Origin: an uncultured Verrucomicrobiota bacterium
GTDB taxonomy: Bacteria > Verrucomicrobiota > Kiritimatiellia > RFP12 > UBA1067
Reading direction: 5' to 3'
Length of the DNA: 39,275 bases
Assembly (NCBI GenBank): GCA_945613785.1
Contig: CALZAJ010000002.1
Span: forward strand, 1 to 39,275
In this document: piece after piece, positions 1 through 8,997 of the stretch
How the letters are laid out: every line of letters begins with the position of its first letter
Numbering within the stretch: position 1 is the first letter of the stretch
Program-made: the position numbers and the translations under genes
The notes under the pieces: model-generated
The model's database searches: none
What the model saw: only the letters and a program-made list of their open reading frames with translations
Told to the model about the DNA's origin: nothing

Positions 1-1
1 G

Positions 2-568
2 GTGAACTACAAGGGACGCCTCGCCAATGTCGGACCCGAGATGGCGTTCGTCGAGTCCTGGCGCAAGAACACCTCGAAGATCGTCGATCTCATGGCGTCG
101 GGCGAGATTCCCGAGCGCATCACGCACAACGACACGAAGATCAACAACGTGCTCGTCGCGCCGGATGGCACGGCCGTCGTCATCGACCTCGACACGACGA
201 TGCCGGGCAGCGCGCTCTACGACTTCGGTGACATGGTCCGCACGTCGTCCGCGGCAGCTGCGGAAGACGAGAAGGATCTCTCCAAGGTCTATTCCAAGAA
301 GGAGTACTTCGAGCAGCTCGTGAAGGGCTATCTCGAGGGCGCCAAGTTCCTCAACGAGGCCGAGAAGGCGAACCTCGCGTTCTCCGGCCGCCTCATGACT
401 TTTGAGGTCGGCATCCGCTTCCTGGCGGACTACCTGAAGGGCGACACCTACTTCCACACCGCGTACGAGGACCACAACCTTGTCCGTGCGCGCACGCAGT
501 TCAAGATGGTGCAGTCGATGGAAGAGCAGGCCGAGGAATACGAGGCCATCGTGAAGAAGTATCTCTGA
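2..568 (+). CDS. NahK-like phosphotransferase (APH-fold sugar kinase), 5'-truncated by window edge
   Basis: This is the C-terminal 188 residues or so of an aminoglycoside-phosphotransferase-fold kinase; the gene begins before the window, so the GTG at position 2 is not a credible start. The Brenner-type catalytic motif HNDTKINN is at visible residues 42-49, with Asp44 as the expected catalytic base. The metal-binding IDLDT follows at 61-65, then MPGSALYDFGD. The tail EDHNLVRARTQFK resembles N-acetylhexosamine 1-kinase (NahK/LnpB) relatives more than antibiotic kinases. Family knowledge: NahK phosphorylates GlcNAc or GalNAc at C1 with ATP, often in salvage of host glycans. The sugar specificity is inference. 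The gene ends 4 nt before the epimerase gene, so the two are probably co-transcribed. Confidence 0.72.
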   Translation: MNYKGRLANVGPEMAFVESWRKNTSKIVDLMASGEIPERITHNDTKINNVLVAPDGTAVVIDLDTTMPGSALYDFGDMVRTSSAAAAEDEKDLSKVYSKKEYFEQLVKGYLEGAKFLNEAEKANLAFSGRLMTFEVGIRFLADYLKGDTYFHTAYEDHNLVRARTQFKMVQSMEEQAEEYEAIVKKYL

Positions 569-572
569 GCAA

Positions 573-1220
573 GTGAAAACTGAAATTCTTCCTTCGCTGC
601 TGGCCGCGGATTACGGCCATCTGGCGGACGACATCCTCCGCGCGCAGGCATCTGGGGCGGAGGCACTTCACATCGACATCATGGATCCGACGTTCGTTCC
701 GAACATGTCGTTCGGTCCGGACATCGTCGCGCTCTGCCGCAAGGTCGCGCCTGACTTCTATCGGAACGTCCATCTGATGATGAACCGTCCGGATCTCTAT
801 CTCGAGGCGTTCGCGAAGGCCGGCGCGCAGACGATTCAGATCCACATCGAGGCGGACTGCGATCTTCACGTCGAGCTCAAGCGCATTCGTGCGCTCGGTT
901 GCAAGGCGGCGGTCGTGCTGAATCCTGAGACTCCGGTGGAGATTCTCTATCCGTATCTCGACGAAGTCGACGAAGCGCTGGTGATGACCGTCCATCCGGG
1001 TTACGGTGGACAGAAGTTCATCGCCGAGTGCCTGCCGAAGGTCACTTGGCTGCGCGCGCAGCGTCCCGCTCTCGACATCATGATCGACGGCGGTGGCAAC
1101 GCGGAGACGATTCCGCTGGCCTACAAGGCCGGTGCCAATCAGTTCGTCGCCGGCAGCTACCTCTACAAGCAGGCCGACATGAAGGCCGCCGTCACGGCCT
1201 TGAAGGCCTCCCTTTCCTGA
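573..1220 (+). CDS. rpe: Ribulose-phosphate 3-epimerase (or close hexulose-6-phosphate 3-epimerase)
   Basis: The protein has 215 residues, the normal length for this TIM-barrel family, and starts at GTG 573, 4 nt after the upstream stop. Family landmarks in order: LPSLLAAD near the N-terminus; HIDIMD with His33 and Asp35 (metal and acid/base); VHLMM with His67 (metal); NPETPVE; VHPGYGGQKF; and MIDGGGN with Asp172, the second catalytic Asp. The usual MDGxFVPN is MDPTFVPN here, and the usual VNPGFGGQ is VHPGYGGQ, both mild departures. The family interconverts D-ribulose 5-phosphate and D-xylulose 5-phosphate in the pentose phosphate pathway. AlsE-type allulose-6-phosphate epimerases are close relatives sharing HIDIMD and NPETPVE, so the exact substrate is not certain. 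Confidence 0.85.
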   Translation: MKTEILPSLLAADYGHLADDILRAQASGAEALHIDIMDPTFVPNMSFGPDIVALCRKVAPDFYRNVHLMMNRPDLYLEAFAKAGAQTIQIHIEADCDLHVELKRIRALGCKAAVVLNPETPVEILYPYLDEVDEALVMTVHPGYGGQKFIAECLPKVTWLRAQRPALDIMIDGGGNAETIPLAYKAGANQFVAGSYLYKQADMKAAVTALKASLS

Positions 1221-1318
1221 CAGTCTGCCGATTGTCCCTTCAGTGACATCGGAATGCGCTGGCTGGCCGACCGACCGTGGCAATGAAGCGGTGTGGAACA
1301 GAGGGAAGGGTAAAATGA

Positions 1319-1324
1319 TATAAT
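1319..1324 (+). promoter_or_regulatory. TATAAT -10 box just upstream of the flavoprotein gene
   Basis: A perfect TATAAT ends 7 nt before the ATG at 1332. It overlaps the more upstream ATG at 1323, which therefore cannot easily be the real start if this box is used. Transcription would begin at or next to the start codon, predicting a leaderless or nearly leaderless mRNA. No convincing -35 is seen. Confidence 0.5.
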
Positions 1325-1331
1325 GGGGAGC

Positions 1332-1859
1332 ATGAGAAAGATTGTCCTAGGAGTGACGGGGTCGATTGCGGCCTATAAGGCAGCTGAACTTGTTCGTCTG
1401 TTCGTGAAGAACGGTGACGAAGTGCATGTCGTCATGACGCCGGCGGCCTGTGAGTTCGTCACGCCGCTCACGTTCCAGACGCTGTCGCGCAATCCGGTTG
1501 AGGTCGAGCAGTTCGCGCCTCCCGCGCAGTGGATGCCCGAACACATCTCGCTTGCGGACTGCGCCGATCTCGTCGTGATTGCGCCGGCGACGGCGAACAC
1601 GATCGCCAAGATCCGTTATGGCATTGCGGACAATCTCCTCACCGCCACGGTCCTCGCGACCAAGGCCCCGATTGTCGTCGCGCCGGTCATGAACACCGGC
1701 ATGCTCGAGAATCCCGTCACGCAGGAGAACATCGCCGCCCTGAAGGCGCGCGGCGTCAAGATCGTCGATCCTGATTCGGGAGAACTCGCCTGTGGGGCGA
1801 CCGGCAAAGGACGGATGCCCGAGGCCTCGGAGATCTTCGAGAGCTGTTTGGGGCTTTGA
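1332..1859 (+). CDS. coaC: Phosphopantothenoylcysteine decarboxylase-type flavoprotein (CoaC domain only)
   Basis: A 175-residue flavoprotein of the HFCD family. GVTGSIAAYKA at the N-terminus is the FMN-binding loop. His71 in the EHISLA motif matches the catalytic His, the PVMN motif has Asn121, and ACGATGKGRM contains Cys154; these correspond to His75, Asn125 and Cys158 of E. coli Dfp/CoaBC with a constant offset of 4. The enzyme decarboxylates 4'-phosphopantothenoylcysteine to 4'-phosphopantetheine in CoA synthesis. Most bacteria fuse this to a CoaB synthetase domain (about 400 residues in total); here the protein ends after the CoaC domain and no CoaB follows. ATG 1332 is preferred over the in-frame ATG 1323, which lies in the -10 box. 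A flavin prenyltransferase or LanD-like role is the main alternative. Confidence 0.78.
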   Translation: MRKIVLGVTGSIAAYKAAELVRLFVKNGDEVHVVMTPAACEFVTPLTFQTLSRNPVEVEQFAPPAQWMPEHISLADCADLVVIAPATANTIAKIRYGIADNLLTATVLATKAPIVVAPVMNTGMLENPVTQENIAALKARGVKIVDPDSGELACGATGKGRMPEASEIFESCLGL

Positions 1860-1894
1860 GTGTTGGGATTGAAAGACAGGTGGAGCGGGGTTCT

Positions 1895-2641
1895 ATGAAA
1901 GTCGTTGTTGTCATACCGACCTACAATGAAAAGGAGAATGTCGAGAACATGGCCAAGGCCGTTCTCTCGCAGCGCCTACCCGAATCGATCTCTTCTCTTG
2001 AACTCCTTTTTGTCGATGACAATTCGCCGGACGGGACTGGTGACATCGTCGAGGGACTGATGAAGTCCGAGCCACGTCTTCACTGTCTGCATCGCACGAA
2101 GAAGGAAGGTCTCGGGCGCGCGTATGTCGCGGGATTCAAGAAGGCCCTTGCGCTCGGTGCGGACCTCGTTATTCAGATGGACTGCGATTTCTCACATGAC
2201 CCGAAGGACGTTCCGCGTCTCGTCGAGGCCATCACGACTCCCGAGATCGAACACGCGAGCGGTCGGCAATTTCCGGATCTCGTCATTGGCTCGCGCTATG
2301 TGAAGGGCGGCGGAACGCCGGGTTGGCCGTTCAAGCGCCGTCTCATCTCGCGGTGCGGCGGTATCTTCATCCGAACCGTCACGGGCATGCCGATTAAGGA
2401 TCCGACGGGCGGGTTCCGGTGCTGGCGTCGTGCGACGCTCGAGGGACTCGACCTCGAGACGGTCGAGTCCGCCGGCTACTCGTTCCAGCTGGAGATGAAT
2501 CATCGCACCTGGAAGCGCGGCTATCGGATCAAGGAAATCCCGATCGTCTTCACGGATCGCGTCGCCGGCTATTCGAAGATCACGGCGGGCATCGCCGTCG
2601 AGTCCATCAAGATCGCCCTGCGCCTTCGCTTCCGCGGCTGA
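1895..2641 (+). CDS. Polyprenol-phosphate (dolichol-phosphate mannose synthase-like) glycosyltransferase, GT2
   Basis: A 248-residue GT2 enzyme. The start is ATG 1895, preceded by a GGAGCGGGG Shine-Dalgarno-like stretch; an in-frame ATG at 1856 overlaps the upstream stop and adds 13 residues unlike the family. Motifs: VVIPTYNEKENV (5-16), DDNSPDGT (41-48), the metal-binding MDCDFSHDP with Asp96 and Asp98, GSRYVKGGG, and DPTGGFRCWRR. These match the DPM1-like catalytic domain, which transfers a sugar from a nucleotide sugar to polyprenyl phosphate at the cytoplasmic membrane face. There is no C-terminal membrane segment, so it is the soluble DPM1 type. It may supply lipid-linked mannose (or another hexose) for surface glycosylation; the donor sugar is not determinable here. 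Confidence 0.83.
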   Translation: MKVVVVIPTYNEKENVENMAKAVLSQRLPESISSLELLFVDDNSPDGTGDIVEGLMKSEPRLHCLHRTKKEGLGRAYVAGFKKALALGADLVIQMDCDFSHDPKDVPRLVEAITTPEIEHASGRQFPDLVIGSRYVKGGGTPGWPFKRRLISRCGGIFIRTVTGMPIKDPTGGFRCWRRATLEGLDLETVESAGYSFQLEMNHRTWKRGYRIKEIPIVFTDRVAGYSKITAGIAVESIKIALRLRFRG

Positions 2642-2659
2642 CTTTCCCAATCATGTCAC

Positions 2660-2681
2660 GGCACCCCCTCGGTCCGGTGCC
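2660..2681 (+). terminator. Weak hairpin after the glycosyltransferase gene
   Basis: GGCACC at 2660-2665 pairs with GGTGCC at 2676-2681 around a 10-nt loop, 19 nt after the glycosyltransferase stop. It is followed by a CT-rich run rather than a T tract, so it is only a possible terminator. Confidence 0.25.
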
Positions 2682-2740
2682 TCTCTCTCGGTCGGAGACA
2701 GCAAGGTTAACTTCGACGGTAGCATCGGTGAGGAGGTGTT

Positions 2741-3454
2741 ATGATAAGGAAATTAGTACATTTCATAGCGTGCATAAGCATCATGACTGTCTATGCTGAC
2801 ATTGATCGGGATGAGGTTAAGAGAGTATTCATTTCGGCGGGTCAGGTTATCGATAATCCTTCATTAAGTCATTCTGAGTATCAGTATTCATTGGTTCTTT
2901 GCAACTACGATACAAACGTGTATGCGAGTATCATGACCGAGCTTGCCCTGACAAATAATAATAATATTTCTGAGAGTGCATTCCAAACGCTAGGACTCTT
3001 GGGGGCAGGTGGAGATTTGCCATTCTTGTACTCTTGCGCAACAAATGAGCAATATGCAGCTAATGCGGTCTCGGCGATTCTGAAGGCCGAAGGATGTACG
3101 GAGACATCAGTTGATCTCTTTAACGAATTTCTGATGAATACCAACATCAGCCAGAGTGTCAGGTCTCATTTTGGTTGTGAAATTCTTGACGCGGTCTGGA
3201 AACCAAGCGTTTCAATAACGAATCGTAATATGGGTGTTGCGTGCGTGATGAACTATGCGCCTACGGCGAATCGGTTCTTCTTGGCATTGGACGAGGCAAT
3301 CATCTTCTATGATCAGACCTATCGCATGAGCCGTCGGCGACTGGCCGTCCTCCGCTCCGTCCGTGATCTAGGGATGAACCCCTATCAGCACAACTACGTC
3401 ACGAACGCCATCAATGAGTTAGTGGCTTATCCCGAAGCCAATCTCCCGGAGTGA
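2741..3454 (+). CDS. Unrecognised secreted, helix-rich protein (HEAT-like?)
   Basis: I do not recognise the family. The 237-residue product starts with a plausible signal peptide (MIRKLVHFIACISIMTVYA, then DIDRDE), preceded by a strong Shine-Dalgarno AGGAGG at 2731-2736, 4 nt from the ATG. The rest looks alpha-helical, with Leu/Ala-rich segments such as AFQTLGLLGAGGDLPFLYSC and NAVSAILKAEGC that could be HEAT-like pairs. No catalytic motif is visible. The first 520 nt or so are clearly more AT-rich than the neighbours (TTA, AAT and ATA codons), whereas the last 160 nt (from about 3300, RMSRRRLAVLRSV onward) use GC-rich codons like the rest of the window. This suggests a recently acquired or recombined N-terminal part, or a variable paralogue family with a conserved C-terminus. 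Confidence 0.6.
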   Translation: MIRKLVHFIACISIMTVYADIDRDEVKRVFISAGQVIDNPSLSHSEYQYSLVLCNYDTNVYASIMTELALTNNNNISESAFQTLGLLGAGGDLPFLYSCATNEQYAANAVSAILKAEGCTETSVDLFNEFLMNTNISQSVRSHFGCEILDAVWKPSVSITNRNMGVACVMNYAPTANRFFLALDEAIIFYDQTYRMSRRRLAVLRSVRDLGMNPYQHNYVTNAINELVAYPEANLPE

Positions 3455-3492
3455 GATGAGTTTCTGTTAGAGAAAGCCGACTGAAGAAATGG

Positions 3493-3498
3493 TATAAT
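3493..3498 (+). promoter_or_regulatory. TATAAT -10 box 9 nt before the gmk start
   Basis: A perfect TATAAT sits 9 nt upstream of ATG 3508, and no Shine-Dalgarno sequence lies between. The geometry predicts a transcript starting at or within a few bases of the start codon. A -35 element is not obvious. Confidence 0.5.
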
Positions 3499-3507
3499 CA
3501 GTAGACA

Positions 3508-4107
3508 ATGAAAACCAAGCCGCTCTTTATCGTCCTGTCCGCGCCTTCGGGCTGCGGAAAGTCCACATTGATTGACATGCTCCTCCAGGAGTACTCCGAC
3601 ATCTGCTACTCCATCAGCTGCACGACGCGTGATCCGCGCGGCGAAGAGGAGGATGGTCTCGACTATCATTTCAAGACGAAGGAACGGTTCGAGGAGCTTA
3701 TCAAGGAAGACGCCTTCATCGAATACGCGAAGGTGCACGACAACTACTACGGCACGCTGAAGGCGCCGATCCAGGAGGTGCTCGCCGAGGGGAACTCGAT
3801 GATCCTCGACATCGACGTCCAGGGAGCGGCGAAGGTCCGCGAGTACGTTCGCAATCTCCCCAACACCGATCCGATGAAGATCGGCTATGTCGACATCTTC
3901 ATCAATCCGCCGTCGATGGAAGAGCTCCGCCGTCGTCTCGAAGGACGCGGTACGGACGCCCCGGAGGTGATCGAGAAGCGCCTGGCCAATGCCGAAGGTG
4001 AGATGTCCCACGCCGCGGAATACATGTATCAGGTGACGAACGACGATCTCGCTATCGCCTACAAGCGTCTCTGCGACCTCGTCGACGCCTTGAGCGGAAG
4101 GATGTAA
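3508..4107 (+). CDS. gmk: Guanylate kinase
   Basis: The 199-residue product has the family's usual length. The P-loop APSGCGKST is at residues 12-20. SCTTRDPRGEEEDG carries the GMP-binding Ser and Arg41; Tyr53 in DYHF and YAKVHDNYYGT complete the GMP site; LDIDVQGA is the conserved nucleoside-monophosphate-kinase strand. The enzyme phosphorylates GMP to GDP with ATP in the cytosol, in purine nucleotide synthesis. It stands between an unrecognised secreted protein and a Gfo/Idh/MocA gene, so the usual bacterial neighbours (YicC, RpoZ) are absent. Translation probably starts from a very short leader, because the only upstream signal is a TATAAT 9 nt before the ATG. Confidence 0.95.
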   Translation: MKTKPLFIVLSAPSGCGKSTLIDMLLQEYSDICYSISCTTRDPRGEEEDGLDYHFKTKERFEELIKEDAFIEYAKVHDNYYGTLKAPIQEVLAEGNSMILDIDVQGAAKVREYVRNLPNTDPMKIGYVDIFINPPSMEELRRRLEGRGTDAPEVIEKRLANAEGEMSHAAEYMYQVTNDDLAIAYKRLCDLVDALSGRM

Positions 4108-4120
4108 CTTCAGTGCAGTT

Positions 4121-5299
4121 ATGAAACGTCTCACCTATGCCATGATCGGCGGAGCCGCGGGCTCCTTTATCGGCCCCATTCATCGGATGGCGATTCGGAT
4201 GGACGATTTGGCGGATCTCGCAGCCGGGTGTTTTTCACGCGATGCCAAGGCAAATGCCGCGGCGGCGGAGACGTGCGGTCTGCCGTCAGACCGTGTGTAC
4301 ACAAGTTGGCAGGACCTGCTGGCGACGGAGAAGGGGAAGGTTGACTTCATCTCCATTTGTACGCCGAATGACTCCCATTATGCGATCGCGAAAGCCGCGC
4401 TCGAAGCCGGCTTCGACGTGATGTGCGAGAAGCCCTTGTCGATCACGCTGGCGGAAGCCGAGGAACTCGGCAAGCTTGCGAAGCGGAAGCGTCGCATGCT
4501 CGGGATTCCCTTCACCTACTCGGGCTTCCCGATGGTCAAGTGTGCGCGCGAGCTGATTGCCAAAGGCGAACTCGGCAAGATCGATAAGATCGTTCTCGAG
4601 TACCAGCAGGGCTCGTTCCGGAAGATCGATTTCTCGAAGCCGCTCGACAAGCGCAACGCGTGGAAGATGGATCCCGCGCGTTCGGGCAACAGCTGTGTCG
4701 TTGCGGACATCGGCGTCCATGGGTTCCACCTGATCGAGTACGTGTCCGGACTTGAAGTGACGTCGCTTCTCGCCGATCTCTCGTCCTATGCGCCTGGCAA
4801 TCGCCTGGACGACGATGCCTCGATCCTCATGCGTCTGTCCTCGCCGGTGCGCACCGGCCGAATCAGAGGATCAAACAAATCGAAGAATCCGTTCCTCTCG
4901 GTTCCCAAGGCCTCCATGGTCGTTTCAAAAGTCGCGACGGGTGAGGAGAACGGCGTGCGGCTCCGGGTTTATGGAGACAGGGCTTCGCTTTTCTGGAACC
5001 AGGAGGCGCCGAACTACCTGTCCGTGAAGTATCCGTTTGCGCCGGAGCGGATCTTCAAGCGCAACGCACCGTACATGGCCGAGACCTCGTCCGCGTCGAA
5101 GCGCGCCTCGCGCATTCCCGCCGGGCATCACGAAGGATTCATCGAGGGCTTTGCCAATATCTACGATGAGTTCTGTGCGGCGGTCAGGGACCGTCAGCGA
5201 CATGATTTCCCGGGCGCGCACGAAGGCATTCGGACGATGCGTTTCGTGGAAGCGGCTCTCGCATCGAACGCGCAGGGGAATACGTGGGTCGAGGTGTGA
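4121..5299 (+). CDS. Gfo/Idh/MocA family NAD(P)-dependent oxidoreductase
   Basis: A 392-residue protein with an N-terminal Rossmann fold starting YAMIGGAAGSFIGPIHR, the glycine-rich NAD(P)-binding loop in the GGxxGxxIGxxHR form common in this family. CTPNDSHY and the signature EKPLSIT follow near residues 86-110, the latter carrying the conserved catalytic-region Lys. The C-terminal alpha/beta domain includes DIGVHGFHLIEYVSGL, where the His is a typical substrate-site residue. Members oxidise or reduce sugars, inositols or their derivatives; the substrate cannot be assigned from sequence alone. It begins 13 nt after gmk with no clear ribosome-binding site. Its last codons overlap an upstream in-frame extension of the next gene, but not that gene's likely start. 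Confidence 0.85.
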   Translation: MKRLTYAMIGGAAGSFIGPIHRMAIRMDDLADLAAGCFSRDAKANAAAAETCGLPSDRVYTSWQDLLATEKGKVDFISICTPNDSHYAIAKAALEAGFDVMCEKPLSITLAEAEELGKLAKRKRRMLGIPFTYSGFPMVKCARELIAKGELGKIDKIVLEYQQGSFRKIDFSKPLDKRNAWKMDPARSGNSCVVADIGVHGFHLIEYVSGLEVTSLLADLSSYAPGNRLDDDASILMRLSSPVRTGRIRGSNKSKNPFLSVPKASMVVSKVATGEENGVRLRVYGDRASLFWNQEAPNYLSVKYPFAPERIFKRNAPYMAETSSASKRASRIPAGHHEGFIEGFANIYDEFCAAVRDRQRHDFPGAHEGIRTMRFVEAALASNAQGNTWVEV

Positions 5300-5343
5300 G
5301 ACGGGCGTCAGGGGTGATCTGTTTGGTTGATGAGATGGGTGAG

Positions 5344-5868
5344 ATGAAAATCGTTTGTCGAGTTGAATGGAAGGCGACGCCGGATTCTCCGAAGCCGGAT
5401 GTTTCGTTTGTGCCTGCAATGGAGCGGCGCCGGTTGACCGGCGTCGAGCGCGCGGCCTTGTCGGTCGCCCACCAGGCGCTCGAGCAAATCAAACAATCAG
5501 ACGATCAGGCGAATCAGACAGCTCTCCAGATCCCGGTGGTCTTCGCTTCCCGCTGGGGTGAGATCGGCACAACGGTCAAGTTGATGCAGCAGATGCACGG
5601 CGAAGGGGAGATGAGTCCGGCCGGATTCTCCAATTCGGTGCATAATGCAGCGCCCGGACACCTTTCCTTGTTGACGAAGAACAGGGCCCCTTATACGGCC
5701 ATTGCCGCCGGCCCCGATTCCTATGAGATGGGCTTGCTCGAGGCGTCCACGTACCCAGGTCGGGTCCTGTTTGTCTATGCGGAAGAGGAGACTCCCGAAT
5801 TCTATCGGCCCCACTTCCCCGATCCCCAGAAAGCTCATGCCGTTGCCCTGGTCATTGACAACGGCTGA
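5344..5868 (+). CDS. Beta-ketoacyl synthase-like protein (PF13723 type, aryl-polyene/DAR cluster-like)
   Basis: The 174-residue product resembles the short 'beta-ketoacyl synthase, N-terminal domain' proteins (PF13723 style) encoded in aryl polyene and dialkylresorcinol clusters. The recognisable core is FASRWGEIGTTVKLM (68-82), then SPAGFSNSVHNAAPGHLSL (91-109), NRAPYTAIAAG (113-123) and SYEMGLLEA. The SVHNAA and TAIAAG segments match the family's thiolase-fold core; no active-site Cys is evident, so it may be a chain-length-factor-like partner rather than an active condensing enzyme. ATG 5344 is chosen; ATG 5335 and 5284 are in frame, the latter overlapping the oxidoreductase gene. No ACP, ketosynthase, thioesterase or dehydratase lies nearby, so the gene is isolated from its usual cluster. 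Confidence 0.68.
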   Translation: MKIVCRVEWKATPDSPKPDVSFVPAMERRRLTGVERAALSVAHQALEQIKQSDDQANQTALQIPVVFASRWGEIGTTVKLMQQMHGEGEMSPAGFSNSVHNAAPGHLSLLTKNRAPYTAIAAGPDSYEMGLLEASTYPGRVLFVYAEEETPEFYRPHFPDPQKAHAVALVIDNG

Positions 5869-5913
5869 CCGCGTGCAGAAAATCTTCAGAAGAGTCACAC
5901 CTAAGTCGCGAAA

Positions 5914-5924
5914 TGTGATAAAAT
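5914..5924 (+). promoter_or_regulatory. Extended -10-like promoter ahead of the tig operon
   Basis: TGTGATAAAAT at 5914-5924 combines a TG extension with an A/T-rich -10 (TAAAAT at 5919-5924), about 38 nt before the tig ATG. A GAGGAG ribosome-binding site at 5947-5952 lies 10 nt upstream of the ATG. No convincing -35 is seen. It would serve the tig-clpP-clpX-panD run. Confidence 0.4.
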
Positions 5925-5962
5925 ATATGCTCGCAATTTCAAAAACGAGGAGAATAGCCTAA

Positions 5963-7144
5963 ATGAAGACTGATACGAAGAAGCTGGATAAGTGCCAGGT
6001 TGAGCTGAACGTCACGCTGGACGCCGAGGAGATGAAGGCGATTGTGAAGGAAGTCGAGAAGGCTTTCGTGCGTGAGGCGAAGCTTCCGGGATTTCGTCCT
6101 GGCAAGGTCCCGCTTGAACTCATCCGCAAGGAATTTGCCCAGGGTCTTAAGCAGGAGACCGAGCGTGCGATGTTCCAGAAGAACATCGGCGAGGCGATCA
6201 AGGCCGAGCAGCTTGAGGAGATTGCGATTGCCGACGTCAAGGACATGAAGTTCGACGCCGAGGGCGGCAGCTTCACGGCCGTCGTCGAGGTCAAGCCGAC
6301 GTTCAAGGTCCCGACCTACAAGGGTCTCAAGATCGCCGCGGCGAACATCACCGTCGGTGACGATGCGGTCAACGAGCAGGTCGCCCGCCTCCGCACGGCT
6401 TATGCGAAGTTCGAGGATGCCAAGGACGGCGAGACGGTCCAGGACGGCGACTTCGTCCAGATCGACTACAAGGGCACGGTGGACGGCAAGGCCATCATCG
6501 AGCTCGCGCCTGAGGCGAAGATCGTCGATTCCGGCACGGGCTTCTGGACCCAGGTCGAAGAGGGCCGCTTCCTCCCCGAGATCCTCGATGCCGTCAAGGG
6601 CATGAAGGCCGGCGAGAAGAAGGAAGGCATCAAGGCGAAGTTCGACAAGGACGCCGCCCCGGAACCGCTCAAGGGCAAGAAGGCCGTCTATGAGCTGACG
6701 CTCAAGTCGTTCCGCCGTCGCGTCCTTCCGACCGACGCCGAGTTCGTCGAGAAGGCGAAGGCCGAGTCGCTCGAGAAGCTCGTCGCGACCGTCCGCGAGT
6801 CCCTGGAGAAGCAGATGGCCCAGCAGGAAGAGGCCCGTCGCGAGAACGAGGCCGTCGAGGCGCTCCTCAAGAAGGCCGACTTCGACGTTCCGCAGAGCCA
6901 GGTCCGTCGCGCGATGGACGGCATCCTCCACCAGCTCGCCGAGCGCGCCCAGTATTCGGGTCTGCCGGCCGACTACTTCGAGAAGAACCGCGAACAGATC
7001 CTCAAGGACGCCGAGGAGAACGGCACGAAGCAGGTCCGTCTCTGGTACCTCATCGACGCGATCGCCAAGGCCGAGAACATCGAGGCCAAGGACGAAGAGC
7101 GCGGCAAGAAGGTGCTCGACTTCATCCTTGCGAACGCCAAGTAA
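5963..7144 (+). CDS. tig: Trigger factor (ribosome-associated chaperone and peptidyl-prolyl isomerase)
   Basis: A 393-residue protein, slightly shorter than E. coli Tig (432). The N-terminal ribosome-binding domain contains the signature PGFRPGKVPLELI (residues 45-57), whose FRxGKxP loop contacts ribosomal protein L23. The middle FKBP-like domain starts near residue 158 with DGDFVQIDYKGTVDGK. The C-terminal half (about 250-393) is helical and charged, the substrate-cradling arms. It binds nascent chains at the exit tunnel and catalyses proline isomerisation. A GAGGAG ribosome-binding site 10 nt upstream supports ATG 5963. It is followed at once by clpP and clpX, the classic bacterial order. 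Confidence 0.95.
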   Translation: MKTDTKKLDKCQVELNVTLDAEEMKAIVKEVEKAFVREAKLPGFRPGKVPLELIRKEFAQGLKQETERAMFQKNIGEAIKAEQLEEIAIADVKDMKFDAEGGSFTAVVEVKPTFKVPTYKGLKIAAANITVGDDAVNEQVARLRTAYAKFEDAKDGETVQDGDFVQIDYKGTVDGKAIIELAPEAKIVDSGTGFWTQVEEGRFLPEILDAVKGMKAGEKKEGIKAKFDKDAAPEPLKGKKAVYELTLKSFRRRVLPTDAEFVEKAKAESLEKLVATVRESLEKQMAQQEEARRENEAVEALLKKADFDVPQSQVRRAMDGILHQLAERAQYSGLPADYFEKNREQILKDAEENGTKQVRLWYLIDAIAKAENIEAKDEERGKKVLDFILANAK

Positions 7145-7174
7145 GATTTGCGCCTCTGGGACGTTGATACAGGT

Positions 7175-7758
7175 ATGACTAAGAACTACGCAATTCCGTA
7201 CGTCGTCGAGCAGACGGGCAAGGGCGAGCGCTCTTACGACATCTACTCGCGACTCCTCTTGGATCGCATCGTCTTCATCTCGGGCGAGGTGCATGACGAC
7301 ATGGCCAACGCCATCGTCGCCCAGCTCCTCTTCCTGCAGTCGCAGGATCCGAAGAAGCAGATCAATGTCTACATCAACTCCCCGGGTGGCAGCGTCACCG
7401 CTGGCCTCGCCATCTACGATACGATGCAGTTCGTCAAGTGTCCGATCGCGACGTACTGCATCGGCCAGGCCGCCTCGATGGGCGCGGTGCTGCTGACGGC
7501 GGGCACGAAGGGTCTGCGCCACGCGCTTCCCAATGCCCGCATCATGATTCACCAGCCCTCCGGCGGCGCCGAGGGCAAGGCGACCGACATTGAGATCACC
7601 GCGAAGGAGATCCTCCGTCTCAAGGAGGTCCTGAACGGCATCCTCGCCAAGCACTCCGGCAAGAAGATGGCCGACGTGGTGAACGACACCGAACGCGACT
7701 ACTTCATGTCCGCCGAAGAGGCGAAGGAGTGGGGCCTGATCGACAAGGTGATCGACTG

Positions 7759-7759
<1 letters not shown>
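7175..7759 (+). CDS. clpP: ATP-dependent Clp protease proteolytic subunit
   Basis: The 194-residue serine peptidase starts at ATG 7175; an in-frame TTG at 7148 would add nine non-family residues. The catalytic triad is complete with the spacing seen in E. coli: Ser101 in GQAASMGA, His126 in MIHQPSGG and Asp175 in DTERDYFMSA (25 and 74 residues after the serine, as in the E. coli enzyme). The oxyanion-region motif NSPGGSVTAGLAIYDTM is at 68-84. The N-terminus IPYVVEQTGKGERSYDIYSRLL is typical of the processed family. Tetradecamers degrade unfolded or tagged proteins delivered by ClpX or ClpA in the cytosol. The stop codon overlaps the clpX start (TGATG at 7757-7761), so the two are translationally coupled. 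Confidence 0.96.
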
Positions 7760-8991
<1,232 letters not shown>

Positions 8992-8997
8992 GAAACC

